This document shows, in pieces, positions 37,624-50,800 of a stretch of 64,000 nucleotides of DNA (positions are counted from its first letter, which is position 1; each line of letters starts with the position of its first letter). A program made the position numbers and the translations under genes. Source of the DNA: Membranipora membranacea. Its lineage: Eukaryota > Bryozoa > Gymnolaemata > Cheilostomatida > Membraniporidae. A model generated the notes under the pieces. The model saw only the letters and a program-made list of their open reading frames with translations, ran no database searches and had not been told where the DNA came from. Where the stretch lies: positions 5,826,001 through 5,890,000 of the forward strand of contig OU612071.1 in NCBI GenBank assembly GCA_914767715.1. The letters are read 5' to 3'.

Positions 37624-39963
37624 CTCACACTGCCGATAAAGAACGCGGTGATAGCGCTAATCGGCAAGCCCGAGTATGTGGTCGGTTATTGAGCATGCTT
37701 TTCTCAGGAGAGAGATACACTCAGGGATACTTGAGGCGGATGAGAGTTCCATTATTGTTCTTCTCCAGAACAAGAATGGCATCTGTGGCTACTACCCTAT
37801 ATAAATCCTCACCTCAGTCCAAAAATGCAAAACTTTATGCATCAATCACAATGGTTCCATGCTTCGAATAAGTGGTCCACTCCAATTTTGAATGATGAAT
37901 GCTAACTACTTCCATGATAAAAAAAACATGAAAAGACATATGCTGAGGCCACGATTTGAACCCGAAGATCGATTTTCAGCCATCCACTCCATGTTTTAGG
38001 ATAGTTGCAAATTATAACGGTATCTGGCTTCGTATGAAAAATGTCTATCGATGCATGCAAAATTTGACTTAAATGCCATTCTATTGGGCTTAAATTTGAT
38101 GTCATGTCGACATATGGAAACATAATGAATATCAATTAGACAAACAAAATATTCACACCTGTAAGTATTTATCAAAATATACAGGAATGATCTGCCTTCA
38201 CTTCGAGTGATTATCACCACCAAAATTTAAAATTTCACCATCATACAAAACACCTAGTAGTTCTAGGGAATACAGATAGGCACTGCCTCCCATAAAAGCT
38301 GAATAAAGACAATAATTGAGAAACCCATGTCAGAATCAGCTTGATAAAACCCTTCAATTACAACTGATAATAAACATCAAATCACTAGCACAAACTCAAG
38401 CTTTGTACTCTGTCTCAATGGCTAGTCCCTCCAGAAATACTGCCTCCCCTACCAGTTTCTAAACTCCGTCCCTGATTCTTAATGCCTTATCCTAACTAAT
38501 ATTACAAAATGTTTACTTTATTTATCTCAATCTTGACGCATTAGAATTCTAATCACATTCCATGTTATATTAATGCGCTGAATTGTTATCACACTATGTG
38601 AATAGACTAAAAGCGTTGCAATGTTAAACTAAGATAAGCTTGTAACATATAACCTGCTAGTACAGTGATGGACTTTGGTGCACATGCGAGGGTCAGAAAC
38701 AAAACTGTTCACTGCTTGCAAACTTGTTGGATAACTAGAGGCTTACAATGAGGGTGAGTTATAGTACCATTCCAGAAGGATTGATTATATCATGATCGAT
38801 TTCCCAGAGAATAAGCTAGGTTGATATGAGTGTTGTCATCATCTGTGAATGATTAACTAATTGGTTCCCTTGGTACACTCGATATGGTGCACTTTGGGGT
38901 GTACATTAACATCTAGTCAATGGCAAATGCTCAATTCATATTAATATTCAACTCACCGAATTACACTATTTTACCTCTGAATCGACAACCATCAAAGTAA
39001 TTTTATCCTGATCGACCTGTCCTGTTACGCTGATATCGAACCTAGAGATAGACAAAACACGGGTGAGAGACATCGTCATGATAGAAAAACAATATAAACA
39101 GAACAAGATATAATCTCCACAATCACACAATCATCTTGGTTTGGTTTACTTAGCTGATTGCATATACTGTTTTTGTTGGTGTTTTGCTGGTCGTTTTTTT
39201 GTTGTTTTTCTGTAGGTTTTTTATAGATGTTTTTCTTGTCATTATAAGACTATCTAATACTGAATATGTGGCTAGGTATCTGTGTGCTGTTGCCACATAT
39301 TTCAGCTCCAATTAATGTTTGATGTGCTCAGTTCTCTTGTTGGATCAAGAGTCCCCGAGCTAAGCTCTTTTCTTGCTATATCAATACTTCATTCACTGTC
39401 CTTAATCATCTATGTTCATTCATGTGTGAACTAGAGGCTCTCATTCATACTGTTTACATATTTGTAATACTTTGTAGTTGTCTTCTCTTGTACACGAGAA
39501 GGCAACTATTAAATGTAATACATAAAATTCCTCCTACTCTCAATCTCTACAAGCATTCACATTACGCCTAGCCACATACATCTAAACTCGTTCACAACAC
39601 CCTATTCCATATTCCATTTTTCTCAGACATCTTTGATCATTCCCTCACCTCATGTTGTAAGGAGGTTATCCTTTCTGGCATGAAAATTTTCACACACTCA
39701 CATTAAACTCTTTGAAAATTGCAATTATTAATTATCCAAACCGTCACTGAGCGGCTGTTTAAGAAGGGCAACCAGGGAATTAAGCAAGTTCTCATTGATT
39801 AATAGCCGATGGCACCTCAGGCATGTTGAAAAAGATCAAATCTTGATTCGAAGATTTTTCAGTTAGAATTTTTGAGAAGCATTTTATACCTATCTTCACC
39901 TATCCTCACCTATCTCTATGCTCAGTCCTGTTCGGGTAGCGGGTTCCTGCCGGAGGCCTAGCT

Positions 39964-41004
39964 CTAATAAACTTCTCGATCTAATCCTGTCCTGAGCATC
40001 CTCTTCACTGAACAGGATTGGAGGTCCTTCCTGATTGCGTCCTTCCATCTATGCTTTGGGCGTCCCCGACTTCTCCTTCCTTCGACTCTCATCTCATGTA
40101 CTCTTCTGATGTCATCATCTTCTTCTCTTCTGCACACATGTCCAAACAACTGCAACATTCTTCTTCTCATCAGGTCTAACACACACATGAGATTCCCTTC
40201 GTCTTCATGTTCTTATCTTCACTCATGATAGTTTCTTGTTCACCTTTGATGAATACTATCCTCTCCATGTCCTTTGACCTCCTTTGCCTTGTCCTTGGTA
40301 ATTTATAAGTTTTCTTCGGAACATTGTCTTCCAGATCTTTATACAAATCTTCATAACCTATTGCACAATTTTCTTTGCTGATCTTATTAGGAGTGGGTGG
40401 TAGCTCAGTTGGTTAGAGCGCTTGCCCTCTGACGACAAGCGTTTGAGGTCTCGGGTTCGAATCCCGCTGAAGTCTATTGACTACTGGGCTTAATTAACGC
40501 CCAGGGTGTGCTCCGAACTGCCTGCGAACTGAGAGTAACTGGGCGCCTAATATGGAGGCTGCGCCCTTGAGGCATCCTTATTTCTCAGTCTTCGGACAGA
40601 CTTTTGACTTTAACCAACATTCTTTTCATTGTCTCCTTATCTTCATCTAGAAGAGGTCAACAAGTTGCCTTTTACTATCCGTTATTTGTATACTTTCAAG
40701 CCAACCTCTATAAACAAATAAATAAATAAACAAATCTTATCTTTTCATTGTAATGATTCTGTATGACGCTCTCTCTGTTGCTATCACCCTATCCTGCCAC
40801 TCTTCAATAAGGCATATGGCTACTTTATTTCTCGGTCATCTGCTTCCATTAAAACATGAGTTGTAATAATAGTGTTCTCGCTTTTTCTCCTTAATTGCCG
40901 CCAGCAAGCATGATAGTATGTGTATATTCCGCCTTCTCATCATGTCTGCTATTTCCCTGCTTTTCCCTGTGAGGGTCCCGATGTGCATCGCTTCCGGGGT
41001 AGTT
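39964..41004 (-). pseudogene. Internally deleted RTE-like retrotransposon relic
   Basis: On the minus strand, 40983-40909 reads MHIGTLTGKSREIADMMRRR then NIHIL, the opening of the apurinic-type endonuclease of RTE-like elements (often annotated as craniofacial development protein 2-like). About 0.7 kb further on, 40185-39964 reads LMRRRMLQLFGHVCRREEDD, then GRRSRGRPKHRWKDAIRKDL, the standard C-terminal block of the same elements. The polymerase region between them is missing and partly occupied by a SINE at 40391-40640. Confidence 0.7.
40391..40640 (+). mobile_element. tRNA-derived SINE
   Basis: It carries a consensus A box (TAGCTCAGTTGG, 40401-40412) and B box (GGTTCGAATCC, 40454-40464) about 42 bases apart. 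The anticodon arm has an oversized loop and there is no closing acceptor stem, so it is a pol III SINE head rather than a tRNA gene. The tRNA-unrelated body runs to about 40620, including a GGGCGCC-containing block and TTCGGACAGACTTTTGAC. The 3' boundary is approximate; an (AAAT)n-like tract lies near 40712-40735. Confidence 0.75.
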
Positions 41005-42006
41005 TTGCACGACCTCATGTGCAAAGCTGATGGTGCGTAGCACCACACTGCTTGCATATCGACTATGTGATACAAGTCTCTCTGCACCATAGAGACAGTG
41101 CCACAAACGGGCCCAATTGACCTAATTACACTTTGTCTATAGAAGCTAACTTTTATCCAGTTCGGGTGGAGTGACTCTTCAGTTTGAGAACTCAAGCACA
41201 TGAATTAGTTCAGTCGCTACGGTGCAAAGATAACCAACCTAAATTGATTGGTGCACATGAGCAAAGTGGCGTAGCACATTCTCTATGCATTGCTGCGAAA
41301 CTTTGTAGTCCCTTCAAGCTCTGGTCATGACAAGTATGTTAGTTTGTTGTGTTAGTCATTAAAATTCCAAAAAATCCTGAGTGTATGCAGTCTTGAACCA
41401 GGAACATAAGCCACAATAATCAGTGAACATACAGCCTTAGCATCATCGTCAGGTGACTAAGCAAAAAAAAGGATATACAAATTTCTTTACATGCAGCTTC
41501 ACCTGTAGTGCAACGCTGTGGTTCACTTCAGTTTATTGTGCACACAGTTTATGACCCTGCTGCGTAAACCGGCACAAGTTGCTCCAAATTTAGAAGGTTA
41601 GATTATGGTAAGCTTAATTGCTTAACCAAAACACACAGAAATAATATAAACATCCCCGCTATCAACACAACGTAGGCATAGTCACAAAATTCCAATAAGA
41701 CCATTCGGTAGTCAGGGTTTTTTAGATTGATATGTGGTGATTAGATTGTGGTGATTGAGAAAATACACGGTGTATTGTATTTGTTTGTGCAAGTAGTGCT
41801 AGACAGCCTCTGTTGATAACCTGTTAGAGTGTGTCCTTCAGACACAAATGAATGATGAATATATGCAGAAGCATTAGTATAGATTATTATCAAAGTTAAA
41901 ATCCTATAGTGACAAATGACAATAAATTAGTTATTAGGAATGCACCACCCACCATCATAGTTCTGAAAATTTATTTTACAGGTTAGCGGTGTTAGGTTCC
42001 TAGTTT

Positions 42007-45000
42007 ATGTCATATCAGTCAATGGGATCGCTGATTGCTCAAGGTAAGTGCTTTGGAGCAAAGTGTGATGATGCAAGGTAACATATTTTTCAGATTTATT
42101 ATATGGGTACCTTGGTTCAATGTGGCTTGACTTGCGTTTAGCCTTGGCTGATCTTATAAATATAAGCTAATTTTATTGACAGGATGTATAGCTTTTGTTC
42201 TAGAAAGCAATTCTGCTGTGATCCTACAGAGTATTCATAAAATGTTTGATTATCCTATTTGTTACATGAAGTACTTCCTGTTCAAAAGTAGAACTGTGAA
42301 TGTCAGAACAGAAACCCATACTTTGATTTCTTTCACCTACAGACTTGATGAGAAGCTTGAAGGTCTCAATATGACTACATTTCTAGATTTTGGAGGTGTG
42401 GTTTACCATATGGAAGAGGATCTGTTCAAGCCGGGAAATATTCTCTTCAATGATTTGACCACTCTAAGAACTACAAATGGGATTCACACAGATATCATCG
42501 CCGGCGGTACCTGGGGATATCAGGAAGGTGCTGGTGAGGCTGCTAAATTTAGGCACACCTTTGGTTTCACTCAGCTTAGAGTAGATACGGTAGTTGTTGC
42601 TGACTTATGGAATCATTGTCTGAGGCTGGTGGATCGTATTTCCAATCATACATCACCATTTGCCGGACAGTGCACGAAAAAAGGTTATGTAGATGGACTT
42701 AACTCTCTTTTTTCCTTTCCAATGTCCATCATACTCGACATAACTGATCCATATCGTTTACTTGTTGCTGGTCTTGGAAGTAGGTCTTTGAGGACTGTTG
42801 ACACAATCTCTCGCAAGACAAGCACACTGTTAAAGTTCACACAGTATATTACAACGATCACACAAGAGGAGACAACTGGTATCATTTACCTGACTTTTAG
42901 CCATAGTGTCACAAAGTTTAACCCCAAAACAATTGAGACTGTAAGAATAGCAAGATCACCAGAAAAAAGAGTCAGTGGTGGCATATTCCACAATATTCAG
43001 TTCAACGCCCCTCGTTATGTTGTAACCTTAGGAAACCAGGTAATCGTGGTAGCAGACCGTGACAATCACAGACTGATGATTCTCAACTTTAAGACAAACA
43101 CAAGTGCTCAAGTTTGCTCAGGTACCAAAGGATCTTTAAACAGTGATCTAACCACTTGTCATCTTAGGGCGCCAGTCTCTCTGATTGTAGCAAATGATAC
43201 TCTCTATGTTGGAGGATACGAGGGAATCAGTGCCATACCAGGTAAATGCACTTATGGACGCACCAGTTGAAATTTCAAAAGTACGTTACATCTCACTATC
43301 AGTGTGTTTGTTTGTATACTGAAGACCAAACTACTGTTTTCTAACTACTTGATGCATACTACTCATAAACCAAATGTAATATGTTTTCATCAGTGGCAAA
43401 TGACTACAAAATGATGGTACTTGGTATGACCTGAACCTAAAATTTGGCATAGGTTGTCAGTCATCGGTGTGGTCATCAGTAAAGCTTGGTGGCTTCCAAA
43501 TTCAAACTACCACTGACATCCAAGTACTCATCCTAATATAATGACAGTAAGATTGACAATAAACATTACGATTGATAATTAAACTTTTGCACTAGATCTG
43601 GACCTTGAAGACAATTGGTCCAACCAGAATAATATGTTTGGTTTGTCTGTGATGCTTATAATTTCAGGGATTGTATCACACCTCAGGGAAGACATCATTA
43701 CGTCTGATGATCAAACACCTACTCAAGATAACCTCATTTACACAACCTCTGATGATCACACAATTGCTGAGGATCACACAACTGCTGAGGATCACACAAC
43801 TACTGATGATCACACAACTGCCCATTGGGTGCTTTCAGTCGTTGGTATAACTCTGCTCCTCTTGCTGGTTTTGACGATTTTGAAACTACTGCTAATGGTT
43901 GCTGGTTTGTTGCTGTCTGGTTGGAGATTTTTGAGAAGACCTCATCAAAGGTGGCTAATGCAAACTATGAAAATTTTGAATTTCTTCACTCATTGCTAAT
44001 TATTCAGACTCATATTAAAAAAAAGTTATATATAACGTATGGCATTGCCATACACAGCCATTGAGGTAGTGCTTAAGGGGATCATGAGAACTCAATTAAT
44101 TTCTCTAAACCTCTTTTGATGGATATACTTATTAGTATATCTGGTGACCTTTTTGTTATATAATGTATTATCAAAACATTTTGAAAGATATGCACCTTAA
44201 TAATGTACCATTTTGATCAATTTAGATCTGCCGAATTTGAAAATAGAGAGGCAACAGTAGCATTCACTGAACCAGATCAGGACTGGTCTGAGCAGAACAA
44301 TTACAGAACTAGCAGTACACATGGTGATAATGATATTGAAGATTCTTTTTCACTTTCAGGCACAAACAACTTAGGTGGGTATGGATTCGGCAATCTAGAA
44401 TTATTCTTGTCATGCCATGTATAGAGTACAGCAGAATATTTCGGCAAATATTCTTTGTTCTTACAGATTCCACATTTTACGATGGAAAAGAAAATCAACA
44501 AGCAGTCCTACATTCCATGGATGATAATGTTTTTCTTGAGAAGAATATTGATTCTGATGGTTATGATAAATTTACTCCTGGATATGAGACGAAACTGCAG
44601 GTAAAGTGTCTATATTCTCATCAATATGATACACAATACTGAGACATTCTTTTAGCTTCAGCTGTATGAAGGTTTTCTTGTTGTTCTTCTTAAACATCAA
44701 ATCTTTAAAATTCAATCGATGTCAACCAGTTACTTGACTGAGCTCATCACAGCTGATCTTAATTGTTGAATGTAGTCCTGACTGAATTTATTCCGGCAAA
44801 CAATTGAAGGATTCATGACTACAACAGTGCTCTCTGCCTGACTACAACATTTTTTAGATAGTTTACATTCTCCAAGAAATTTTAATTTCTTCTCATGTGA
44901 TGATAAGAAGAATACCAGTGATATACCATCAGTGTTGACGAATATGGTTACTATCATCAATTGTCTCGTTTTCAGAACAAAGACATTTTCAAGAAGCTGA

Positions 45001-45026
45001 TCACCACAAAGACAAAAAATGACTGA
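42007..45026 (+). CDS. NHL-repeat-like single-pass membrane protein, family not recognised
   Basis: Proposed coding exons are 42007-42043, 42183-43241, 43596-43950, 44226-44374, 44467-44600 and 44976-45026. Phases agree from ATG to TGA, giving 594 residues. Exon 2 (residues 13-365) carries NHL-like strands VVVADLWNHCLRLVD (~149-163) and VIVVADRDNHRLMILN (~299-314), with weaker intermediate repeats such as LVAGLGSRSLRTVD, suggesting a beta-propeller. NMT and NHT are possible glycosylation sites. An acidic stalk of heptads (DDHTTAE-like, ~418-441) precedes a strong membrane helix (WVLSVVGITLLLLLVLTIL, from ~443), then basic WRFLRRPHQR and a ~110-residue tail with several tyrosines. The topology suggests an outside propeller and an inside tail, as in a receptor or adhesion protein. 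The N terminus is weak as a signal peptide, so the true first exon may lie upstream. Exon 3 could instead start at 43668 in the same phase (570 residues). Confidence 0.72.
43751..43830 (+). repeat. 21-bp in-frame tandem repeat encoding DDHTTAE-like heptads
   Basis: About four copies of a 21-base unit (GATCACACAACTGCTGAG-like) encode acidic Thr/His heptads just outside the membrane helix of the NHL-like protein. Copy number of exact in-frame repeats like this commonly varies between alleles. The role is probably a flexible, possibly O-glycosylated spacer. Confidence 0.85.
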
Positions 45027-45419
45027 TTCCCCTGATTAGAAAGTAAGAGAGAACTGAAATGGTAACAAAAACCTGACCCTAAAAATATTGTATTCATATT
45101 TCGTAACAAAGTCAGTTTATGATCATTGATGCTGCGTCATGGACCAAATTTGAGGTTTTAAAGTTTTCAAATATTTTAAACTGCACTGCCTGCGTGATTA
45201 AAATGTGATGCTGACTAATAGGTGTAGCTAGAGCTCTGAAAGTTAAGAATAGTTATTTTTACAAATTAGAATGAAAGTAACCTTTTATCGCTGTTTTTAT
45301 TATGAAGTGGTGTTTTTAGAATGAACAAAACGTTCTTTTTCCTGCGGTTACTTTATGGTGTTCTTTTGCTCGATTCATCGATCTCATATTTTCTCATATT
45401 TTCTCATAATTATTATATA

Positions 45420-45647
45420 AGGTAAATTCGCGCCCTTGGTATCTATATTAAATAATCATTAATTATAATCATTTTCTCGGGGAAATCCAACTGAATAGAT
45501 TTTATGATTGACATGAAACTTAGAATTATCTCCTCATTGGTAATAGGCAGACAACTTGAATTCAGGTTTGATTCAGTTGGATTTCCCCATGAAAATGATT
45601 ATGATTAATGATTATTTAATATAGATACCAAGGGCGCGAATTTACCT
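45420..45647. mobile_element. MITE/foldback with ~77-bp terminal inverted repeats
   Basis: Bases 45420-45496 and 45571-45647 are near-perfect reverse complements. Both contain GGTAAATTCGCGCCCTTGG and GGAAATCCAACTGAAT, leaving a 74-base spacer. Arms this long and this well matched suggest recent insertion or ongoing homogenisation. The flanks are A/T-only and no target duplication is certain. Confidence 0.85.
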
Positions 45648-46649
45648 ATTGTACTTTGCCAGAATATATTTGGGAATTTGTTAGGATGCTTTTGTTGAGA
45701 AACAATTTATTTTGCTCTTTTTCATTTTCACAATATTTAGTAAAGTATATGCAGATCAATTTTTTCTTTGATCATTTGCTGTCTCTAATACTTCTATAAA
45801 TCAACTTTTCACTCTTGTTGAGTCCATAATCATAACTTAAATTGGGAAATCATAAGGGTGGAAATATTTTTCCTGATTTTAAAGTTCTATTTGCTGTCAG
45901 TGCTTTTGTAAAACAAGATCATGTCTATCAATTAAAATAAAATCTAAGATATGGTCTATAATCTTTCCATTTCCACTATTGGCTATGATGTTAAATAAGC
46001 AAATGGTTCTATCTAAAGTGAAGTAACTTGTGCCTCTAAATACCATTACATCTTGTTTCCTCGTTCAGGCAGAAATAAGCTCTTGTTAGCAATTGTCTTC
46101 TCTTTTGACATCAGAATATAACTTGCAAATCAATGATTTTATATTCCATGGTTGCAGTTTTAATAAGAAGCTGTTTCGTCTAACCACTTGCAAAGTCATT
46201 CGTTCATGTGCCTGAGTTCACTTTTCATAGCAAAACATTTTTGTTATCTGGTCCAGATTTTTGATATTGATTTCTAAGAATTATATTTTATTCATCTTGT
46301 TCAAACTTTCAACAAGTGTTCGAATAATGCGACATTCAGGTATGTGATCCAAGCGCTCAGAATTCCTAACACAATGTCTGATTGGAGTTGAAGTATGACA
46401 TAAAAGTCAGGGGGCAATTTTACCAAGTGTACTACCTGACCAACTTGATCTTCAGGTGATGAAGAATCGGACCCGCTGATGAGCAAATTAACAATAATCC
46501 AATACACAGATGAAAACTTCTAATTAAAATGTTGACAATGAACATATCTGCTCAGCCTCATCAATCACCTGCTATCCTAGCAAAAGCCTTGATAATTGTA
46601 GACTTAGAGCTTGGTAAGTTATATCTGAGTTACAAGATCATTAATTGCT

Positions 46650-47830
46650 TAGTTGTTATTGCAGGAATGCATCTTGCTCTACATCGCTAGCTGTTGACAA
46701 CCTGTTGCCTGGCCCAGAAACAGCATTCATGTTCGCAATTGCACCAGACCGCAAGGCGAACGTATAGCTTGTGCAAGCTGGTGTCCGCATGCTAGTTTCG
46801 GAATCTGTTGCATCTGGCCACAGATTTGCCACCACTGAGTCGACAAACATCCAAATAGTGCAAAACGGAGGAGACACTGTCAAAGGAGTGGTATTGCGGA
46901 AACAATCTTGCAATACCATAGAGGCGCTCAGAGACAGACGCCAGGAAGGTCTCATTGTTTGCATGTGGCAATCACATTTGGGGTGCGCGACTTGACTTTC
47001 ATCAGGCTTTCAGATCGTCAATACCAGGGCACTGCGGGCCAGCGTCAATGCGTGCAGACGCAAAGACACATATACAGTCGAGGAGCACCAGCAAGATGTT
47101 GATACACGGCAGTGGAGGCCTTTGACCAATGATGACACACAGCACTCTCCACTTTCAGTCGGCAGCACAACCAACTAGTTTATTTCCATCTTGCCTGTAG
47201 AGAGCTCACCACCTGACACTGCATGCAGCTGCTAATCTTGCTCTTCATTGTAATATACCAAATCTTCCCGCAGAGTGCATACCTTTTGTGCCTTCTGACT
47301 GTTCCTGCAAGTAAGTTTGTGGCCACTTGCATGCCCGGGAGGGGCTTGTAGGACAAGGAAGAAAATTTTGTGTTGGGGTACACCCACTCTGGCTATTCAG
47401 CACCTTAGGGAGAGCCAAAAGAGAGGCATAACCTAGTGAACTGGGAATTCTCAGGGACACTTTCCATGAGATGCCAAACGCACCGCTGGCACTCTCAAAT
47501 GATATCAGTCTTATGAAGTTGAACATTGCCCGAGCATTCATCTGAGCAATGCGTTGGAACCAACTTTGCCAGGCAATATCAATACCCTGCTCAGACAAGG
47601 AAGGCAATTCGGTCGGTCAATCTTGTCCGCACTAGTTGTTGTCAGGCGGCTAGTGTCAAAAAAGATCAGATTTCATACAAGTGCTAAAGCTTGCAGCCTC
47701 AATCCGAGCACAATTTGGCGGGTGATCCCACGGGATTGCTCAGTTGGCGGCTGCAATCAGATCCGTGTGCATGAGTAATCGATCAACAGTTGTGACTGTG
47801 TGTGCACTTCGTCTTCAGCGGCCTCCGTCG
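46650..47830. other. GC-richer segment of unknown origin
   Basis: This kilobase looks clearly less AT-rich than its flanks and has longer open frames on both strands (46771-46995 and 47554-47778 plus; 46656-46964 and 47245-47607 minus). No frame matches a family I recognise. It may be a decayed transposon, a pseudogene or a transferred fragment. Confidence 0.35.
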
Positions 47831-50800
47831 AAAGCATGTCATATATCATATGCCATATGCCTGCCTGGTTTTCCTTATGAAAAATTATTTATTTATTGAG
47901 CTGTAGTAAGTAATAATCTTACCAGCACTGATTATCTTGCCCAAGGTCTCACACACAAGAGCAAGGGCAAGCAAATGCTCTAAAAAACACCACCTCAGGT
48001 GGCAGACAGTACCTGACACAAATATTTTGTAACATTGATGCTCAGATCAGACAGAAGACAAATTTTTTGCTGAGTGTACTAAATTTCTGCTCCCCCAAGG
48101 AACCCTAAGGTGGGATTACAGGTAGCTGTTCTTAAAGCGAGTGGGAATGGGAATTGGAAAAAATGCTGTCCGCCAATATTGTATTTGCAGATATTTAGCA
48201 CAATTATACACCAATAATGCAGCATGCCAATTCAAAATGACCATAATATGTGCAGCACACAAGTACATAATGACTTATAAAATATTTTATTATGGACTTG
48301 CTCACCCCAGCCCATTTTTATGTTATACACTACAAAACAATCACAGCGTAAAACTACATCGCATGTATGTAATTTTGATTTTCATATTTTTGGAGTTGTG
48401 CTCTTCCACAAGCGAGAAGTGTCAGAATTAATCTCAAAGTTAAACAGTAGCTTAAACAAAGGGTCTGAATACCCTAAAATCTTCAATTGAAATTGTCTTC
48501 AATAACCCTGTCCCATCAATCAATGTTTCATTTTAGTTGATATCAATCTCAACTTGAAAATCAGCGCTGGGTGCTATGAGAGTAGCATCACTATTAGGGA
48601 TGGTCAAATGGGCTCATTTTGTTTACTAGTATTCTAAATGCAGTCAAAATTTCTCGTTATCGTGCTAAAATTGTTTGATTTATCACAAAAGCAAAATTTG
48701 TCCTTGCCAAATATTCAATATATATAAAGAAGACCAAATAGTGGAGTTGATATGCCAGGTATCAAAGCGTTCATAACTTTAATCAAAATTATCCTCTCCG
48801 GGAATAGGACAGCTGCCATATATTTGTGAAACATCATAACTGGTTGGCGAGAAGGAATGCTTGCGATAAATCATAATGAAAAATCCCATTACAAAGAAGC
48901 TATGCATTTTCTGGCGAAATCAGATTGCGACGCCACCAGAAACTTTCTTAAAATATGGTCAGGAAATCTCGCCCATGCAATGCTAGCACATGTTGTCTTA
49001 GCAGTAAACGCAAATAAAAGATTTGAAAGCCTTGTTGAGTTTCTTCTCAAGCTTGCTTGCCTTTTTACAGAGGGCTTAGTATTATCAAGGTTTGACTAGT
49101 GTGTAGTTGTAGGATTATCACCTCTTCAGCAGTCAGTGGAGTTATTTTCCTCCCAAGATCTTAACATCATGGGTGGTGTTTGAATGGATGTTGAAGGTCA
49201 CCTGCTCTTAACTTCTTTTTAGAGTGGCCTCAGAAAGCTCAAAATATTGTATTGATGTTTGCTTTCATATCAAGGACCAGAAATGATCACCATTGACCTG
49301 TAAGCCATGGAAAGGTACCTTAGAAAACTGTGCAGGTATAGGTAATAGTCAAAACTAATTAAGCTAGGTATACTGAATCATTGTTGGTACAAGAGAAAAC
49401 CACAAACAAGCTGAGTATTTGTATCGGCTACACTCTATTTAATACTCATCCTGATATTAACTGTAGGCGGAGTGACTAGCATGATGACAAACACACAGTC
49501 AGTAAAACCCCTAGTCATTATAGTTAATGTTGCATATAGCGTTCTCAATAATCTGGCTTTCGCAATAACCACAAAATCTTCCCGACTGAAGGTGGGAGAG
49601 GTATTTGGCATCAACAAATGATCTGACGGAAGATAAAACAGCCTCACGGTCAAAAGAGCTCAAACTTTAAGTGGCAGCACCACTTTTGGTATAGAAAATG
49701 GCTATTATCCAGATGGGTGAGTGCATGCGTGCTTTTGATAACAGCTTGTGTTGCTTCATTTTGGATGCACACTATGTACCGTTACATCATCAGCATCTTA
49801 TGCTTTGTATTTCAATAAAATGATAACGATAATGATATCTTATTCTTTCGGAAGTACCATCAGTGATCACACTATATATGCCTGTCTCACATTATTCAAA
49901 ATTCTTCACCTTTGCAATGTTTGTGGGTTTGTGACTTTTATAAAAGCCTGCGTTGCGACCTTTTTTCAGGGTTGCGATGTTAGTGGAACGCTAGAATGCA
50001 ACATTTTGACTTTTGTGACAATTGTGGGTTCCATATGTCTTTAAATTTGTTGTTCAATATTATACACTAATTCTTTCCTGTGACATGATATTTGCACGAG
50101 GCTTCTAACACAGCTGACGCATCTTAATCTGGAATTTCGTTAATCATGACTTTGGTTAAAGATTTTTGATGACAGAGTCTAATTAAAGATGGAAATTTTT
50201 TATTCAAGTTTACACAGATATATTGTAAATATGTTGCCCAGCAACAATTGTTTTCATCAGTTAAGCGGATCAAAACCAGGCCACTCTACCGCAGGAATAC
50301 TGAAATAACTCTTTGCGATTATAGATGGTTCTAAAAATGCATTGTTGTGGATATTAGACTGTCCTTGAACTCTGATCTGTTCTGCCGTGCTATTGGTTAC
50401 ATTCTCATACATGAACCAATTGGAGATTGAGGAGTTGCAATGTCTTTCGAAGCAGGAACATGACTTTCTGATGCTACCTACTGGAATGACACTCCAATAT
50501 GGACAAATATGAACCGAAAGCACCATCCAACCATATTTTTTCTTAGGTTACCAGGGTGTGTTATGCTCCTTCTCAACGAGCACAAAACTCCAAACCTAAA
50601 TTGACCATGTATTAGATTTCATCATTGGCATCTTCGGACGCCAAAGATCAACCTCAAAGCAACATACAACAATGAATGTTACAAATTTGAATTGATTTTG
50701 CGTTGTGATTCCAAAGAGTCAATGTTGATGTTGTTATGCAATGTCGGCGTTGATCACCATAAAATGATGCCTGTAATTAATCTCACCAGTTTTATGAAGG

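Larger units (their letters stand above)
34961..42006. other. Gene-poor region rich in retroelement relics
   Basis: No intact gene is recognised. The region holds the USP gene 3' UTR at its left end, two non-LTR retrotransposon relics (37164-37623 and 39964-41004), a tRNA-derived SINE (40391-40640) and a partial copy of the TTAA MITE family near 39764-39815. The remainder shows only short open frames without family resemblance. Confidence 0.6.

Noticed and set aside
37940-37980. Possible third tRNA-like B box (minus strand, GGTTCAAATC)
   Set aside because: Only part of the B box matches and no A box is found at the right distance.
40391-40475. Functional tRNA gene
   Set aside because: A and B boxes are intact but the anticodon loop is oversized and the acceptor stem does not close; a SINE head explains it better.
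50257-50526. 89-codon minus-strand frame with plausible protein texture
   Set aside because: I could not tie it to a family and found no good acceptor or donor; it may be a decayed exon but is not supported.
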